This document shows positions 1 through 6,212 of a stretch of DNA of 10,814 nucleotides, piece after piece. How positions within the stretch are numbered: the stretch's first letter is position 1; the number at the start of each line of letters is the position of its first letter. The stretch is from NCBI GenBank assembly GCA_947447845.1, contig CANFNO010000045.1, positions 1 to 10,814 on the forward strand. Reading direction: 5' to 3'. Source of the DNA: Burkholderiales bacterium (GTDB lineage Bacteria > Pseudomonadota > Gammaproteobacteria > Burkholderiales > Burkholderiaceae). The notes beneath the pieces are model-generated. The model worked only from the letters and a program-made list of their open reading frames with translations, was not told the origin of the DNA and did no database searches. The position numbers and the translations under genes are program-made.

Positions 1-391
1 TCGCACTCGCATAATTCTTAACCGCCAGCGATTGACCGCTTCCAGAAATCCATAGGTCGTCTATGGCCGCTTTGTAGAAGAAAAATTACTAAGCAGTCTG
101 CGTTTTGAATCTTGAAAAACTGGGTTTGGTAGAAGGCAGCTATCGCGGCGCAACCGAGATTGCGGATTCTCCATTGCTGCCGCTCATTTTTGAAAATTTC
201 TGGCCGGTGAAGTGGGCGGGCAGGATCGAGCTGGAAGCGGGTGTTGTAGTTTGCGATCCGCCTTCTCCAAAGCGGGCGTCGTAACTGCTCGCAGCAACTC
301 ACTCTAAGGCTCAGTTCTGCGTTCTGCGAAACCGGTCAAGCCCTAAACCCAATGGATGGATTGAATATGGTGGCGCGCATATTGCGCAAGA
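1..391. other. Non-coding stretch with a diverged repeat
   Basis: No convincing gene lies here. The minus-strand open frame across 18-302 lacks a recognisable domain, and its middle is simply the translation of the repeat at 141-240, which recurs at 1493-1592. Just beyond the end of the methyltransferase gene, AATATG (364-369) and CATATT (378-383) form a short inverted repeat with an 8-base loop. It could weakly assist termination of that gene, but there is no following T-run. I see no promoter or RNA gene I can support. Confidence 0.5.
141..240 (+). repeat. Diverged 100-bp direct repeat, copy 1
   Basis: This block aligns without gaps to 1493-1592 (offset 1352 bases) with about 13 differences in 100 positions, counted by eye. 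Read on the minus strand both copies stay open and give similar peptides, including the shared stretch NLGCAAIA. However, most substitutions change the amino acid, so selection on a protein is unlikely. The pair flanks the methyltransferase gene as direct repeats. I take it for a dispersed intergenic repeat family or the remnant of a mobile unit; which of these cannot be decided from one window. Confidence 0.75.
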
Positions 392-1255
392 TCACCTGCT
401 GGCAGCAACTACAAGGCACTCACCCGGCACCTCAAACCCAGTTGGCGATTCAAAACTGCGCATGGAGTTCTCCACTTCGTTCCAAACGGACTCCCGTTCC
501 TGATCGGATAGATTGGCCATCATGGCATTAAATCCACCGAAGGCCTCTCTGGCTACCCGCACGTAATCTGCAGCACTAGCCGCCCTATGAGGCACCGGCA
601 CGGCATGTACCTGAGGGTTCGCAAATCCAGCTTGACGGAAGAAGTCCTCAAGTACACCGACACCTCCAAGACTGAACGGCCCAGGCTGGCCCGGCAAGGG
701 AGGCGGGAGTTGCGCCCGTCGACGGATGATGGAGGCTGGCAGAGCACCCCAGGCGTTTCGCTCTGGCATGGAAAAGACGGCGACGGCGACCCAACCGCCC
801 GGCTTCAGCGCACGGCGCCACTCACGTAGTGCAGTCACCGGGTGCGGCATGTACATCAGACCAAGTCGGCACAACACCGCATCAAAGGAAGCATCAGGTA
901 CGTCAAGCTTTTCTCCGTCCATGGTGCGGGTCTCAATCTGATTGAGGCCACGTTCGTGGGCGACCTGGCGTGCAAGCTCAACAATCCCCTCCGAAATGTC
1001 AGTGGCCAGCACGTAGCCGCTTGGGCCGACACGTTCGGCGGCACTGACCGCTGGTTCACCTGCACCGGCCGCGACATCCAGAATGCGTTGTCCCGACTGA
1101 ACGTGGGCTGCGGCAAGCATCTGGCGTGTGACCTCCCCATACCAAAGGTCCAGAGTAGGAGTCCAGCGCCGCCACGCGGCACCATCCTTGTTCCATTGCT
1201 CTCGCTGCGCGTTTTTGTATTTCGCAGCGTCAAATACGGGTTGCTGTTCAGCCAT
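392..1255 (-). CDS. Class I SAM-dependent methyltransferase (UbiE/Methyltransf_11-like)
   Basis: A 287-residue soluble enzyme predicted to transfer a methyl group from S-adenosylmethionine to an unknown, probably small-molecule, acceptor in the cytoplasm. Motif I is ILDVAAGAGEPAV (residues 58-70). The acidic residue binding the SAM ribose lies in ATDIS (84-88). The motif II region is SFDAVLCRLGLMYMP (123-137) and the post-II motif is LKPGGWVAVAVF (150-161). The C-terminal third is a family-specific cap and carries no substrate clue. The open frame extends upstream to 1384, but I chose the ATG at 1253-1255 because AAAGGAGG lies just before it; the upstream extension would translate that ribosome-binding site. 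The gene stands alone between two diverged direct repeats, with non-coding DNA on both sides, so neighbours do not suggest a substrate. It could have arrived as a transferred cassette. The fold assignment is firm; the substrate is unknown. Confidence 0.9.
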   Translation of the reverse strand: MAEQQPVFDAAKYKNAQREQWNKDGAAWRRWTPTLDLWYGEVTRQMLAAAHVQSGQRILDVAAGAGEPAVSAAERVGPSGYVLATDISEGIVELARQVAHERGLNQIETRTMDGEKLDVPDASFDAVLCRLGLMYMPHPVTALREWRRALKPGGWVAVAVFSMPERNAWGALPASIIRRRAQLPPPLPGQPGPFSLGGVGVLEDFFRQAGFANPQVHAVPVPHRAASAADYVRVAREAFGGFNAMMANLSDQERESVWNEVENSMRSFESPTGFEVPGECLVVAASR

Positions 1256-1793
1256 AGGAGATCCTCCTTTTGGGTAGCAAAAAACGCTTTGAAGTATGCC
1301 ACTTATGGCTCTTAACTGGGGCTGCACTAGACCACGTGGAAACGACGGTGGCGACCGACTGGTAACGCTGCACACCTGCCCCACTACCTGTTCGCGCGAT
1401 CGACCGGATTGGGCACGACCCCGAAGCTCACGAAGTGCTTCAATCTGGGATCGTAATGGACCGCCCTAAAGCCGACTGTCGTGAGCACCCGCAATCGCGG
1501 CACAACCGAGATTGCCGACGCTCCATTGCCGTCGTTCATTTTTGAAAATTGCTGGCCGGTGATGTTGGCGGGCAGGATCGGGCTGAAAGCGGTATTCCGA
1601 CTTCAAGGCAATTGTTTCGATGATGTGGTTTCGCTTCGTAAATAGCCGACGTTCGCCCAAACACGCCCATTTCTCAACAGCGGTCATTCGGTGTGCTGGT
1701 TACCCAGCCACTGTAGTGCTTAGGCCGCTGCGATGCAGAAGGCGGTGCGCAGAGTAGTATGGGCAATCTCCCGGCGCGAGCTAGAAAGCAAAA
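1256..1793. other. Non-coding stretch upstream of the methyltransferase
   Basis: This gap of about 540 bases carries the leader of the methyltransferase on its left side and the second repeat copy at 1493-1592. The minus-strand open frame at 1466-1687 is mostly repeat translation and has no domain I recognise. I see no clear sigma-70 promoter, terminator or RNA gene. The gene-free flanks on both sides of the methyltransferase fit an insertion or decay scar. Confidence 0.5.
1493..1592 (+). repeat. Diverged 100-bp direct repeat, copy 2
   Basis: Partner of 141-240 at about 87 percent identity without gaps. The similarity fades on both sides: the right flanks (after 240 and after 1592) no longer align. 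There are no obvious terminal inverted repeats or target duplications at the edges. Confidence 0.75.
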
Positions 1794-1985
1794 ATGTCCA
1801 AATCACCGACAAACAACGCAATGACATCCGGCCAAGTTGCCCTGACTGAAAAACAGCGGGTGGCTTTAGGCGGCAATGCGTATGCGCCACGTGATCGTGG
1901 CCCAGGTGAGGCTCAGTCCAGAGACATAGACAAAATGAATAGCGTTTACAAGCCGCCTGAATGGACTACGCGTACAGAGCACTGA
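1794..1985 (+). CDS. Doubtful small hypothetical protein
   Basis: A 63-residue open frame starting at ATG and ending at TGA. The product would be hydrophilic and mixed-charge, rich in Asn, Gly, Pro and Arg, with no signal peptide, membrane segment or cysteine. I do not recognise a family. The ribosome-binding site is poor: only a short purine run precedes the ATG. In its favour, the frame is clean, no longer frame competes on either strand, and its codon use is unremarkable for the window. It may be a real small gene or chance coding in a decayed region. Confidence 0.3.
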   Translation: MSKSPTNNAMTSGQVALTEKQRVALGGNAYAPRDRGPGEAQSRDIDKMNSVYKPPEWTTRTEH

Positions 1986-2031
1986 CTAACTGGCATCGCA
2001 GGATTTACCCATCAGCCTTTTGATTGCGTAA

Positions 2032-2187
2032 CCGCTGACAGTGCGCATCGGCACTGACTCTATCAAGGTGGATGGCGATCAGCACTGCATTGGCATAGAC
2101 GCCATAATTGCAATCGTCAACAGGTTGGACGCACAGGGTGATTTCTCTGTCAGCCTGTTTGTAGATGCTCATCGATTGGGCAATTGA
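2032..2187 (+). pseudogene. Possible hemerythrin-like N-terminal remnant
   Basis: A frame opening after the stop at 2029-2031 and closing at TGA 2185-2187 encodes a peptide with VRIGTDSI followed by GDQH and later IVNRL. This resembles the first helix region of bacteriohemerythrins, where an Ile-Gly segment leads to a D-x-x-H iron-binding motif and then a helix ending in a similar N-x-L pattern. There is no ATG (only a GTG at 2041), and the remaining iron ligands are absent. If real, it is a truncated relic beside the intact hemerythrin at 2923-3321. The likeness is short and could be chance. Confidence 0.28.
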
Positions 2188-2414
2188 CAGAATGCTAATT
2201 TCGCCCATGGTTGATCTCACGCTCAGAGTTGATGATGTCATCAAAGGACATATCGCCGGTGAAGTGCTTCACCGCGCCATCAGAACGCCATTGAATCGAA
2301 TACGCCACAACGAAATTGTTTTAGTTCAGCCGAAAAGTGCAGCTTTGCAGGCATTCTAAGGCGCTAATTCTCTGACTGATTATTGCGTAAACGCCTGTAT
2401 GGAATATTGCTTGA
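2188..2414. other. Unassigned stretch, probably decayed coding DNA
   Basis: A plus-strand frame (2165-2359) is open for 64 codons but has no domain I can name and no convincing ribosome-binding site. The stretch lies between two apparent gene remnants, so it may be the eroded middle of the same locus. I see no promoter, terminator or RNA structure here. Confidence 0.35.
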
Positions 2415-2456
2415 CCGCTGGGTCATTTAGTAAAACTATTCGGAGCTTTCCCCTTT

Positions 2457-2684
2457 GCTAAAACAATACTCGTTGTAGGCGCTTCGGCCAGCTTGCGGCA
2501 AGTCGCAAAAATGGCGCTAACCGCAGTTGGATATGAAGTAACGGAAGCGTCAGACGGAAAGGCCACGCTTACTCTTTTGGATGGCCGCAATATCAGCGTG
2601 GCAATTTGTGATGCGAACATGCCAGTGCTTAACGGCATCGAATTTGTCAAAGCTGTTAAGGCACTGATCTTGCACATGCACTGA
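2457..2684 (+). pseudogene. Truncated CheY-like receiver domain remnant
   Basis: The frame encodes the first half of a response-regulator receiver. It runs from AKTILVVGASASLRQ (beta-1), through GYEVTEASDG (beta-2), to the phosphoacceptor strand VAICDANMP, and stops at TGA 2682-2684. The aspartate of ICDANMP is kept. The usual acidic-pocket pair (VVDDS in the family) has become VVGAS, removing the Mg-binding residues. There is no ATG at the proper beginning: the frame runs back only to the stop at 2412-2414, and the first in-frame starts (TTG 2493, ATG 2511) fall after beta-1. Everything after the alpha-3 region, including the conserved Thr and Lys, is missing. The next bases in another frame encode an Hpt domain, which points to an internal deletion in a multidomain signalling gene or between neighbouring chemotaxis genes. 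It should not be functional. Confidence 0.7.
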
Positions 2685-2926
2685 AGTCAGCAGCACGCAG
2701 CGTGGGTGCGTTTGCGTTTGGCGAACTGTGCCAAAAGATTGAGAACACGGATGATGCACAAGCCTGCGTCACGCTGTCTCAGGGATTGGTGCCAGCATTT
2801 GAACTGGTGCAACGGCCATTCGCCAGCATCTTGCGCAATAGAGCGTTTACCTCACAGCCATATATCGCGAACAATAACCAACTTTATTCACTGCACACGA
2901 TCAAGGACGCCGACTTGCAATCCTAG
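2666..2926 (+). pseudogene. Hpt (histidine phosphotransfer) domain C-terminal remnant
   Basis: In the frame shifted relative to the receiver remnant, bases from 2666 read DLAHALKSAARSVGAFAFGE and continue through LCQKIE, TDDAQACVTLSQ and LVPAFELVQ. This matches the Hpt pattern H-x-L-K-(S/G)-x-A-x-x-x-G, followed by the second helix pair; the phosphorylatable histidine is the CAT at 2675-2677. The N-terminal helix of the domain is absent, and no start codon lies before the histidine in this frame. The frame ends at TAG 2924-2926, overlapping the end of the convergent hemerythrin gene. Together with the receiver fragment it looks like a REC-to-Hpt arrangement, as in hybrid kinases, collapsed by a deletion near 2660-2670 that changed the frame. 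Confidence 0.62.
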
Positions 2927-3321
2927 ATTGCCGGTGTCAGACCACTGCGTCTGGAATACACAGCAAGCGGCGCGTCATAAGTGGCAATGTGCTTTACAAG
3001 GCAGTAGCTGACAAAATCCTCAAGTTCATCCTTGGACAGAACGTTCTGATCTACCACGTCCAATATTTTTTCCAGCGTGCTGACAAGTCTCTCATGGTCT
3101 TTAACGTGCGCAGCCAAGAATGGAAACTGACCCGTACGCATCAAGTTCTCTTCGCAGTGGAAATGATGCCGGGTGTATTGAGAAAAATCTTCACCGCACT
3201 CGCACATCGATTGCTGGTCATTCGCCACCAAGAACTTGTCCGCCAATCGGAACCACTCCTGATGCTCAGCGTCAATCTGATCATCGCCAATCATGTATTT
3301 GTCCATCCAGTCCAAGCCCAT
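2923..3321 (-). CDS. Bacteriohemerythrin
   Basis: A single-domain, cytoplasmic, di-iron oxygen-binding protein of 132 residues, the usual length for bacterial hemerythrins. All seven expected iron ligands are visible: His20 in IDAEHQ, His53 and Glu57 in HFHCEE, His72 and His76 in AHVKDHE, and His111 and Asp116 in HIATYD. Family members bind O2 reversibly and serve in oxygen sensing, delivery or storage, often in motile or microaerobic bacteria and near chemotaxis genes. The ATG at 3319-3321 follows a GGGAG ribosome-binding site with normal spacing. The gene sits alone on the minus strand amid receiver, Hpt and phytochrome fragments, so it may be the surviving member of a former sensory cluster. 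The stop overlaps the end of the convergent Hpt remnant. Confidence 0.92.
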   Translation of the reverse strand: MGLDWMDKYMIGDDQIDAEHQEWFRLADKFLVANDQQSMCECGEDFSQYTRHHFHCEENLMRTGQFPFLAAHVKDHERLVSTLEKILDVVDQNVLSKDELEDFVSYCLVKHIATYDAPLAVYSRRSGLTPAI

Positions 3322-3882
3322 TGCGTTCTCCCGCGTGCTTACTTTGCCTTGCCATTCTTATTGACACTTCAGATCACAGGCATGACTACTATCAACAGAT
3401 GATTTGACATATGCCGCAATGCAGCAAGTAATGGCTAGATGCTTGCGCCAAGTCAATAGTGACGAGCGCATGTACGTGAATCCTGCTTGAAGAGAAGTTC
3501 GTGTTTGGGAGATCAAGCGGGAGCACTGATTAGAACGCTCTATGCCATCACGCGCCACGTGCAACGACCTCTTGGTTTGTCGGCAAGCGCAGGTGCAATG
3601 TTCTTAAGCGGCTCAAGCGATGAAGCGACGACCCAGCACTAACGGCAACTGTTTTGTCAATTTGCCGACTGCTCCATTAAGACCGATAATTTGTTTCGAT
3701 TGGGTCAGGCAGTTGCGGTGTGCGCCTTCGAGTTGATTGAGGCGAATCTCGATGTTCTGTACCAGACGCCTACACGGGGAAATTGGCTAGTCAACAAGAT
3801 AAAGATTGACGCCATGTGAATGAGAGGTCATCGGTCTCGCAAATGACCCTCTAAATAGAAAAATATCAATCGTTGGAAAACT
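3322..3882. other. Non-coding or decayed stretch
   Basis: About 560 bases without a supportable gene. On the minus strand a frame closed by stops at 3787-3789 and 3613-3615 contains QIIGLNGAVGKL and then LGRRFIA. This faintly resembles either the LNAAVEAA hairpin of a chemoreceptor or the helix-hairpin-helix of an IS110 transposase, and is too weak to call. GGTCAT (3826-3831) and ATGACC (3843-3848) form an inverted repeat about 35 bases before the next gene and could be an operator. The minus-strand frame 3358-3564 has no recognised domain. Confidence 0.45.
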
Positions 3883-4434
3883 ATGCAGACCCCCGACTCT
3901 GATGCCCTGTCAGAAGCGCTTAAACGCTGCGAAAACGAACCCATTCAATTCATCGGGAGTGTCCAGTGCCACGGAGCTTTGCTGGCCATCGACGCTCTTG
4001 GCATTGTTCAGATTGTCAGCGACAACCTTAATGAAGTCCTTGGCATTCCTGCAAAGCAAGCGCTGAAGTGTTTGGCATCACAAGTGCTGGGGGCAATTGC
4101 ATGGAATGCGATCTCTGCCCTTACACATTCAGGGAGCCAAAGCCCGCCACAGTCTTTGCAGGTCCAGATTCAACATGGTGACACACCGCTGTCATGCCAC
4201 ATACAAGTCCATTGGGCGGGTGATTTTCAGGTGGTTGAATTGGAGATTCCAACGCACTCATTGCATTCATATCATTTCAGCAATTTCGGGGCAACGGATG
4301 ACATGCTGGGCGCTTTGCTGATTGCCGGCAAACCACTGCACGAACCGATTGCACAATACGGCCCTTTTGTCATGAACACCCGTGACGAACTAATGACAGC
4401 CGTGGAAGATTTCCAGGCAGGGCGAATGGGCTGA
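3883..4434 (+). CDS. Chimeric ORF: phytochrome-type PAS domain fused to pirin C-terminal tail
   Basis: A 183-residue frame made of two unrelated pieces. Residues about 10-125 match the N-terminal PAS (PAS_2) domain of bacteriophytochromes: Cys16 in the position of the biliverdin-binding cysteine, then [19 protein letters not shown] (the family reads EPI-x3-G-x-IQ-x-HG-x-LL-x-L-D), SDNLNEVLG (46-54) and the closing VVELEIP. The GAF and PHY domains that hold the chromophore, and any kinase, are absent. Residues about 143-183 match the end of pirins: [18 protein letters not shown], then [16 protein letters not shown]. The pirin metal-binding cupin is missing. I infer that a deletion or rearrangement joined the start of a phytochrome gene to the end of a pirin gene in frame. 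The start is ATG with a weak GGA upstream. It could be an inert relic or an expressed small protein; light sensing or pirin activity is not expected. Family recognition at both ends is strong. Confidence 0.78.
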   Translation: MQTPDSDALSEALKRCENEPIQFIGSVQCHGALLAIDALGIVQIVSDNLNEVLGIPAKQALKCLASQVLGAIAWNAISALTHSGSQSPPQSLQVQIQHGDTPLSCHIQVHWAGDFQVVELEIPTHSLHSYHFSNFGATDDMLGALLIAGKPLHEPIAQYGPFVMNTRDELMTAVEDFQAGRMG

Positions 4435-4439
4435 ACGTG

Positions 4440-4515
4440 GCCCCCACGCTTCTCGCTGCGCGTAGTGCGCAGCCCCCCGAGGGGGCGCATTTCGCCTAGG
4501 GGCGGCCCAGCGCGG
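4440..4515. repeat. GC-rich hairpin repeat of Comamonadaceae type
   Basis: A compact GC-rich element directly after the chimeric ORF. It contains a perfect 7-bp stem GCTGCGC/GCGCAGC (4455-4461 with 4467-4473), then a C-run/G-run stem (4474-4477 with 4481-4484), and ends in GCCTAGGGGCGGCCC. I recognise the overall pattern (CCCCCACGCT, then CCCCCCGAGGGGGCGC, then GGGGCGGCCC) as a dispersed intergenic element of Comamonadaceae genomes. It may act as a transcription terminator or mRNA end stabiliser for the upstream gene. No T-run follows, so a terminator role is inferred only. Confidence 0.65.
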
Positions 4516-4573
4516 GATTGCCCGAAAGTTGTAAGACCTTGTTAACCGGGTCATCTTCTGACTTGGGAGGCCG

Positions 4574-4601
4574 TTGAACTCTCAGAAACCGTCACATCTG
4601 A
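4574..4601 (+). promoter_or_regulatory. Candidate ECF/sigma-E-type promoter
   Basis: TGAACTC (4574-4580, five of seven matches to the sigma-E minus-35 GGAACTT) is followed 16 bases after GAACT by TCTGA (4597-4601), a sigma-E-type minus-10. The predicted start would fall near 4607, about 23 bases before the ATG of the glycine-zipper gene. Envelope proteins are typical sigma-E targets. Chance matches of this quality are not rare. Confidence 0.4.
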
Positions 4602-4605
4602 CGGT
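4588..4605. promoter_or_regulatory. Perfect inverted repeat upstream of the glycine-zipper gene
   Basis: ACCGTCA and TGACGGT form a perfect 7-bp stem with the loop CATC, ending 24 bases before the ATG at 4630. It overlaps the candidate minus-10. It could be an operator for a dimeric regulator or, less likely given its place, an RNA hairpin. It is not followed by a T-run. Confidence 0.45.
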
Positions 4606-4629
4606 ACCGGGCGCAAGCCCCATGACACC

Positions 4630-5091
4630 ATGTTCACTACTGCACGCACTAACAAGGTTCTACATGCCGCTGCGACCCTGGCTCTGGCTTGGGCAGGTTT
4701 GGCCGGAACCGCCGCGCATGCCGATAACCTCAATCCCATCCTCAGTGGCGGCTTGGGCGCCATGGCTGGTGCAATGATCGGCCAGTCTATGGGTGGACGT
4801 GACGGAGCCATGATTGGCGCCGCTGTGGGCGGCGTGGCCGGTGTCAGCATCGCCAGCAACGGCGATCACCGCCGCAACGAACCGGTTCGCACCGTGGTCT
4901 ATGAACAGCCCTATCGCCCGGCACCTGCATACGGCTACCGTGAACTGGAACGGGTCACTTACTACCCTGTGCACGACCACGGCCGCCGTGGCTGGGGTGG
5001 CCATGAGCGTGGTTGGGAACGCCGCGATGAATACCGCCGCGACTGGGATAACCGGGGTGGTGACCACCGCGGTTGGGACCGTCGCGACTAA
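4630..5091 (+). CDS. Secreted glycine-zipper protein
   Basis: A 153-residue exported protein of unknown function. Residues 1-31 form a Sec signal peptide with likely cleavage after AHA (29-31). There is no lipobox cysteine, so it should be periplasmic or outer-membrane associated, not a lipoprotein. Residues 37-77 are a glycine zipper, with repeated small-residue steps such as GGLGAMAGAMIG and GAAVGGVAG that can pack as paired membrane helices, as in SlyB/Rick_17kDa-like envelope proteins. The tail from 118 on is low-complexity, with GW, RRD and DWD repeats rich in Arg, Trp, Asp and Gly. The ATG at 4630 has no strong ribosome-binding site. The gene converges on rdgC with only 12 bases between stops. 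A sigma-E-like promoter and a perfect inverted repeat lie upstream, suggesting an envelope-stress role. Confidence 0.85.
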   Translation: MFTTARTNKVLHAAATLALAWAGLAGTAAHADNLNPILSGGLGAMAGAMIGQSMGGRDGAMIGAAVGGVAGVSIASNGDHRRNEPVRTVVYEQPYRPAPAYGYRELERVTYYPVHDHGRRGWGGHERGWERRDEYRRDWDNRGGDHRGWDRRD

Positions 5092-5103
5092 TAAGCCCGG
5101 ACG

Positions 5104-6021
5104 CTAAACCGCAGGTATGGGCAGCACCTCGCCGCCCAAAGCTTCCAGCAGGTCTGGTATCAGTTTCTGCAACTCGCCGGTGGCGATCGCCACATCGCCA
5201 TCAAAGTTGTCATCTTTGCCGTCGGACGCCAATGCCGATGCGGCTTCAAACACCACATCCAGCACAGCGACTTTTTTCAGTTGCAGTGCTTCAGTCAGCA
5301 CAAAAGACACATGGTCGTTCCAGGTCATGGCCAAACGAGTCGGCATCTTGCCCATGGCAATGTGCTCGGTCACCTCGTCGGTGTCCAGCGCATGGCGGGT
5401 GTAACGCACCACGGCTTTGGACTCGTCCGCAGCTTTCAGTTCGCATTCCCGGTCCACGGTAAATCCGGCTGGCGCTTCCTTGGCTGCTAACCACTGCGCC
5501 ATGGACGCAGCCGGTGACATTTCGGTGTTGATCAATTGCACGGCAAAGCCCTCGATGGCATTGATCAGGCAAGTCATGACCTCGTCTGCCCTGCCCTGGC
5601 TGCCCGCATCGAGTACCAGCAGCTTCGACTGCGGATCAATCCAGACCACGGTCGCACCCTGCTTGGTAAAAGCCATGGGCATAAGGCTCATACGGGCATC
5701 ATCCAAAATTTCGCGCGCTTCTTTCTTGCCGGGCTTGCGACCTGTGGTGGCTTCAATATGAGCCAACTGCTCTTGAGCCCTGCGCTTCACCACCGAAGCC
5801 GGCAAGACCTTGGTCTCCACCATGAGTTTGAGAATCCACTGACCACCCACCACTTCAGCGAGTGGTCCGTTTGCTTTGCCACGGGGTTCGACCCAACCGA
5901 CGGACTTTTCCTGCGAACCGGCACACTCCACATAACGCGCTGGCTCCAGCGCTTCTTCCAGTTGTGCAGCAGTCACAGTCCAGGGCGACAGCATGCGGTA
6001 CATCATCACATTCTTGAACAC
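5104..6021 (-). CDS. rdgC: Recombination-associated protein RdgC
   Basis: A nucleoid-associated DNA-binding protein of 305 residues, close to the roughly 303 residues of the Escherichia coli protein. The family forms a ring-shaped dimer around duplex DNA and modulates RecA-dependent recombination and replication restart. It is recognised from the N-terminus (FKNVMMYRM, then LEPARYVECAGSQEKSVGWV), from GGQWILKLMVETKVLPASVV, and from the late MPTRLAMTWNDHVSFVLTE, all typical of RdgC. The start is GTG at 6019-6021, preceded by a good AAGGA ribosome-binding site six bases upstream. The gene is monocistronic: it diverges from the Spy-like gene and converges on the glycine-zipper gene. A long plus-strand frame at 5536-6171 is its shadow. 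Confidence 0.96.
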   Translation of the reverse strand: MFKNVMMYRMLSPWTVTAAQLEEALEPARYVECAGSQEKSVGWVEPRGKANGPLAEVVGGQWILKLMVETKVLPASVVKRRAQEQLAHIEATTGRKPGKKEAREILDDARMSLMPMAFTKQGATVVWIDPQSKLLVLDAGSQGRADEVMTCLINAIEGFAVQLINTEMSPAASMAQWLAAKEAPAGFTVDRECELKAADESKAVVRYTRHALDTDEVTEHIAMGKMPTRLAMTWNDHVSFVLTEALQLKKVAVLDVVFEAASALASDGKDDNFDGDVAIATGELQKLIPDLLEALGGEVLPIPAV

Positions 6022-6212
6022 AGCTTTCCTTCTTGTTTATTGCGCAGAACAGGCCGCGCAAGCTGTATTGTCAGCCCAAGCGCACTGCCGCTTTTGGGGC
6101 AACTTTACAAAGGCTTTTCCCATCACCATATGGGAGTTACACAGGTGGCGCACACTGCCTGCAGGTTGTAAGCGATGTCCGCCGATGACCAATTTGTACA
6201 AAAGGTAAAACT
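6022..6212. promoter_or_regulatory. Divergent promoter region between rdgC and the Spy-like gene
   Basis: This 191-base gap must hold promoters for both genes. Two small inverted repeats are visible: TCCCAT/ATGGGA (6118-6123 with 6130-6135), centred on CCATATGG, and the palindrome TTTGTACAAA (6193-6202) right before the ribosome-binding site of the Spy-like gene. Neither matches a regulator site I know, and no clear minus-35/minus-10 pair stands out. Confidence 0.4.

Noticed and set aside
18..302. 94-codon minus-strand open frame similar to part of the frame at 1466-1687
   Set aside because: The similarity is that of the 100-base repeat; substitutions are mostly nonsynonymous and neither frame has a domain or ribosome-binding site.
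842..1315. 157-codon plus-strand open frame and other frames over 553-1302
   Set aside because: They overlap the well-supported methyltransferase in antisense or shifted frames and show no domain.
141..1592. Repeat pair as integron attC sites around a gene cassette
   Set aside because: I could not find the paired RYYYAAC and GTTRRRY core sites or the expected hairpin arms, and no integrase is present.
3358..3564. 68-codon minus-strand open frame
   Set aside because: No recognisable motif, no ribosome-binding site, and a composition typical of decayed DNA in this stretch.
5536..6171. 211-codon plus-strand open frame
   Set aside because: Antisense shadow of rdgC, rich in His, Ser and Arg as such shadows tend to be.
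6193..6202. Palindrome TTTGTACAAA as an operator
   Set aside because: Too short, overlaps the ribosome-binding site, and matches no regulator I can name; noted only within the promoter region.
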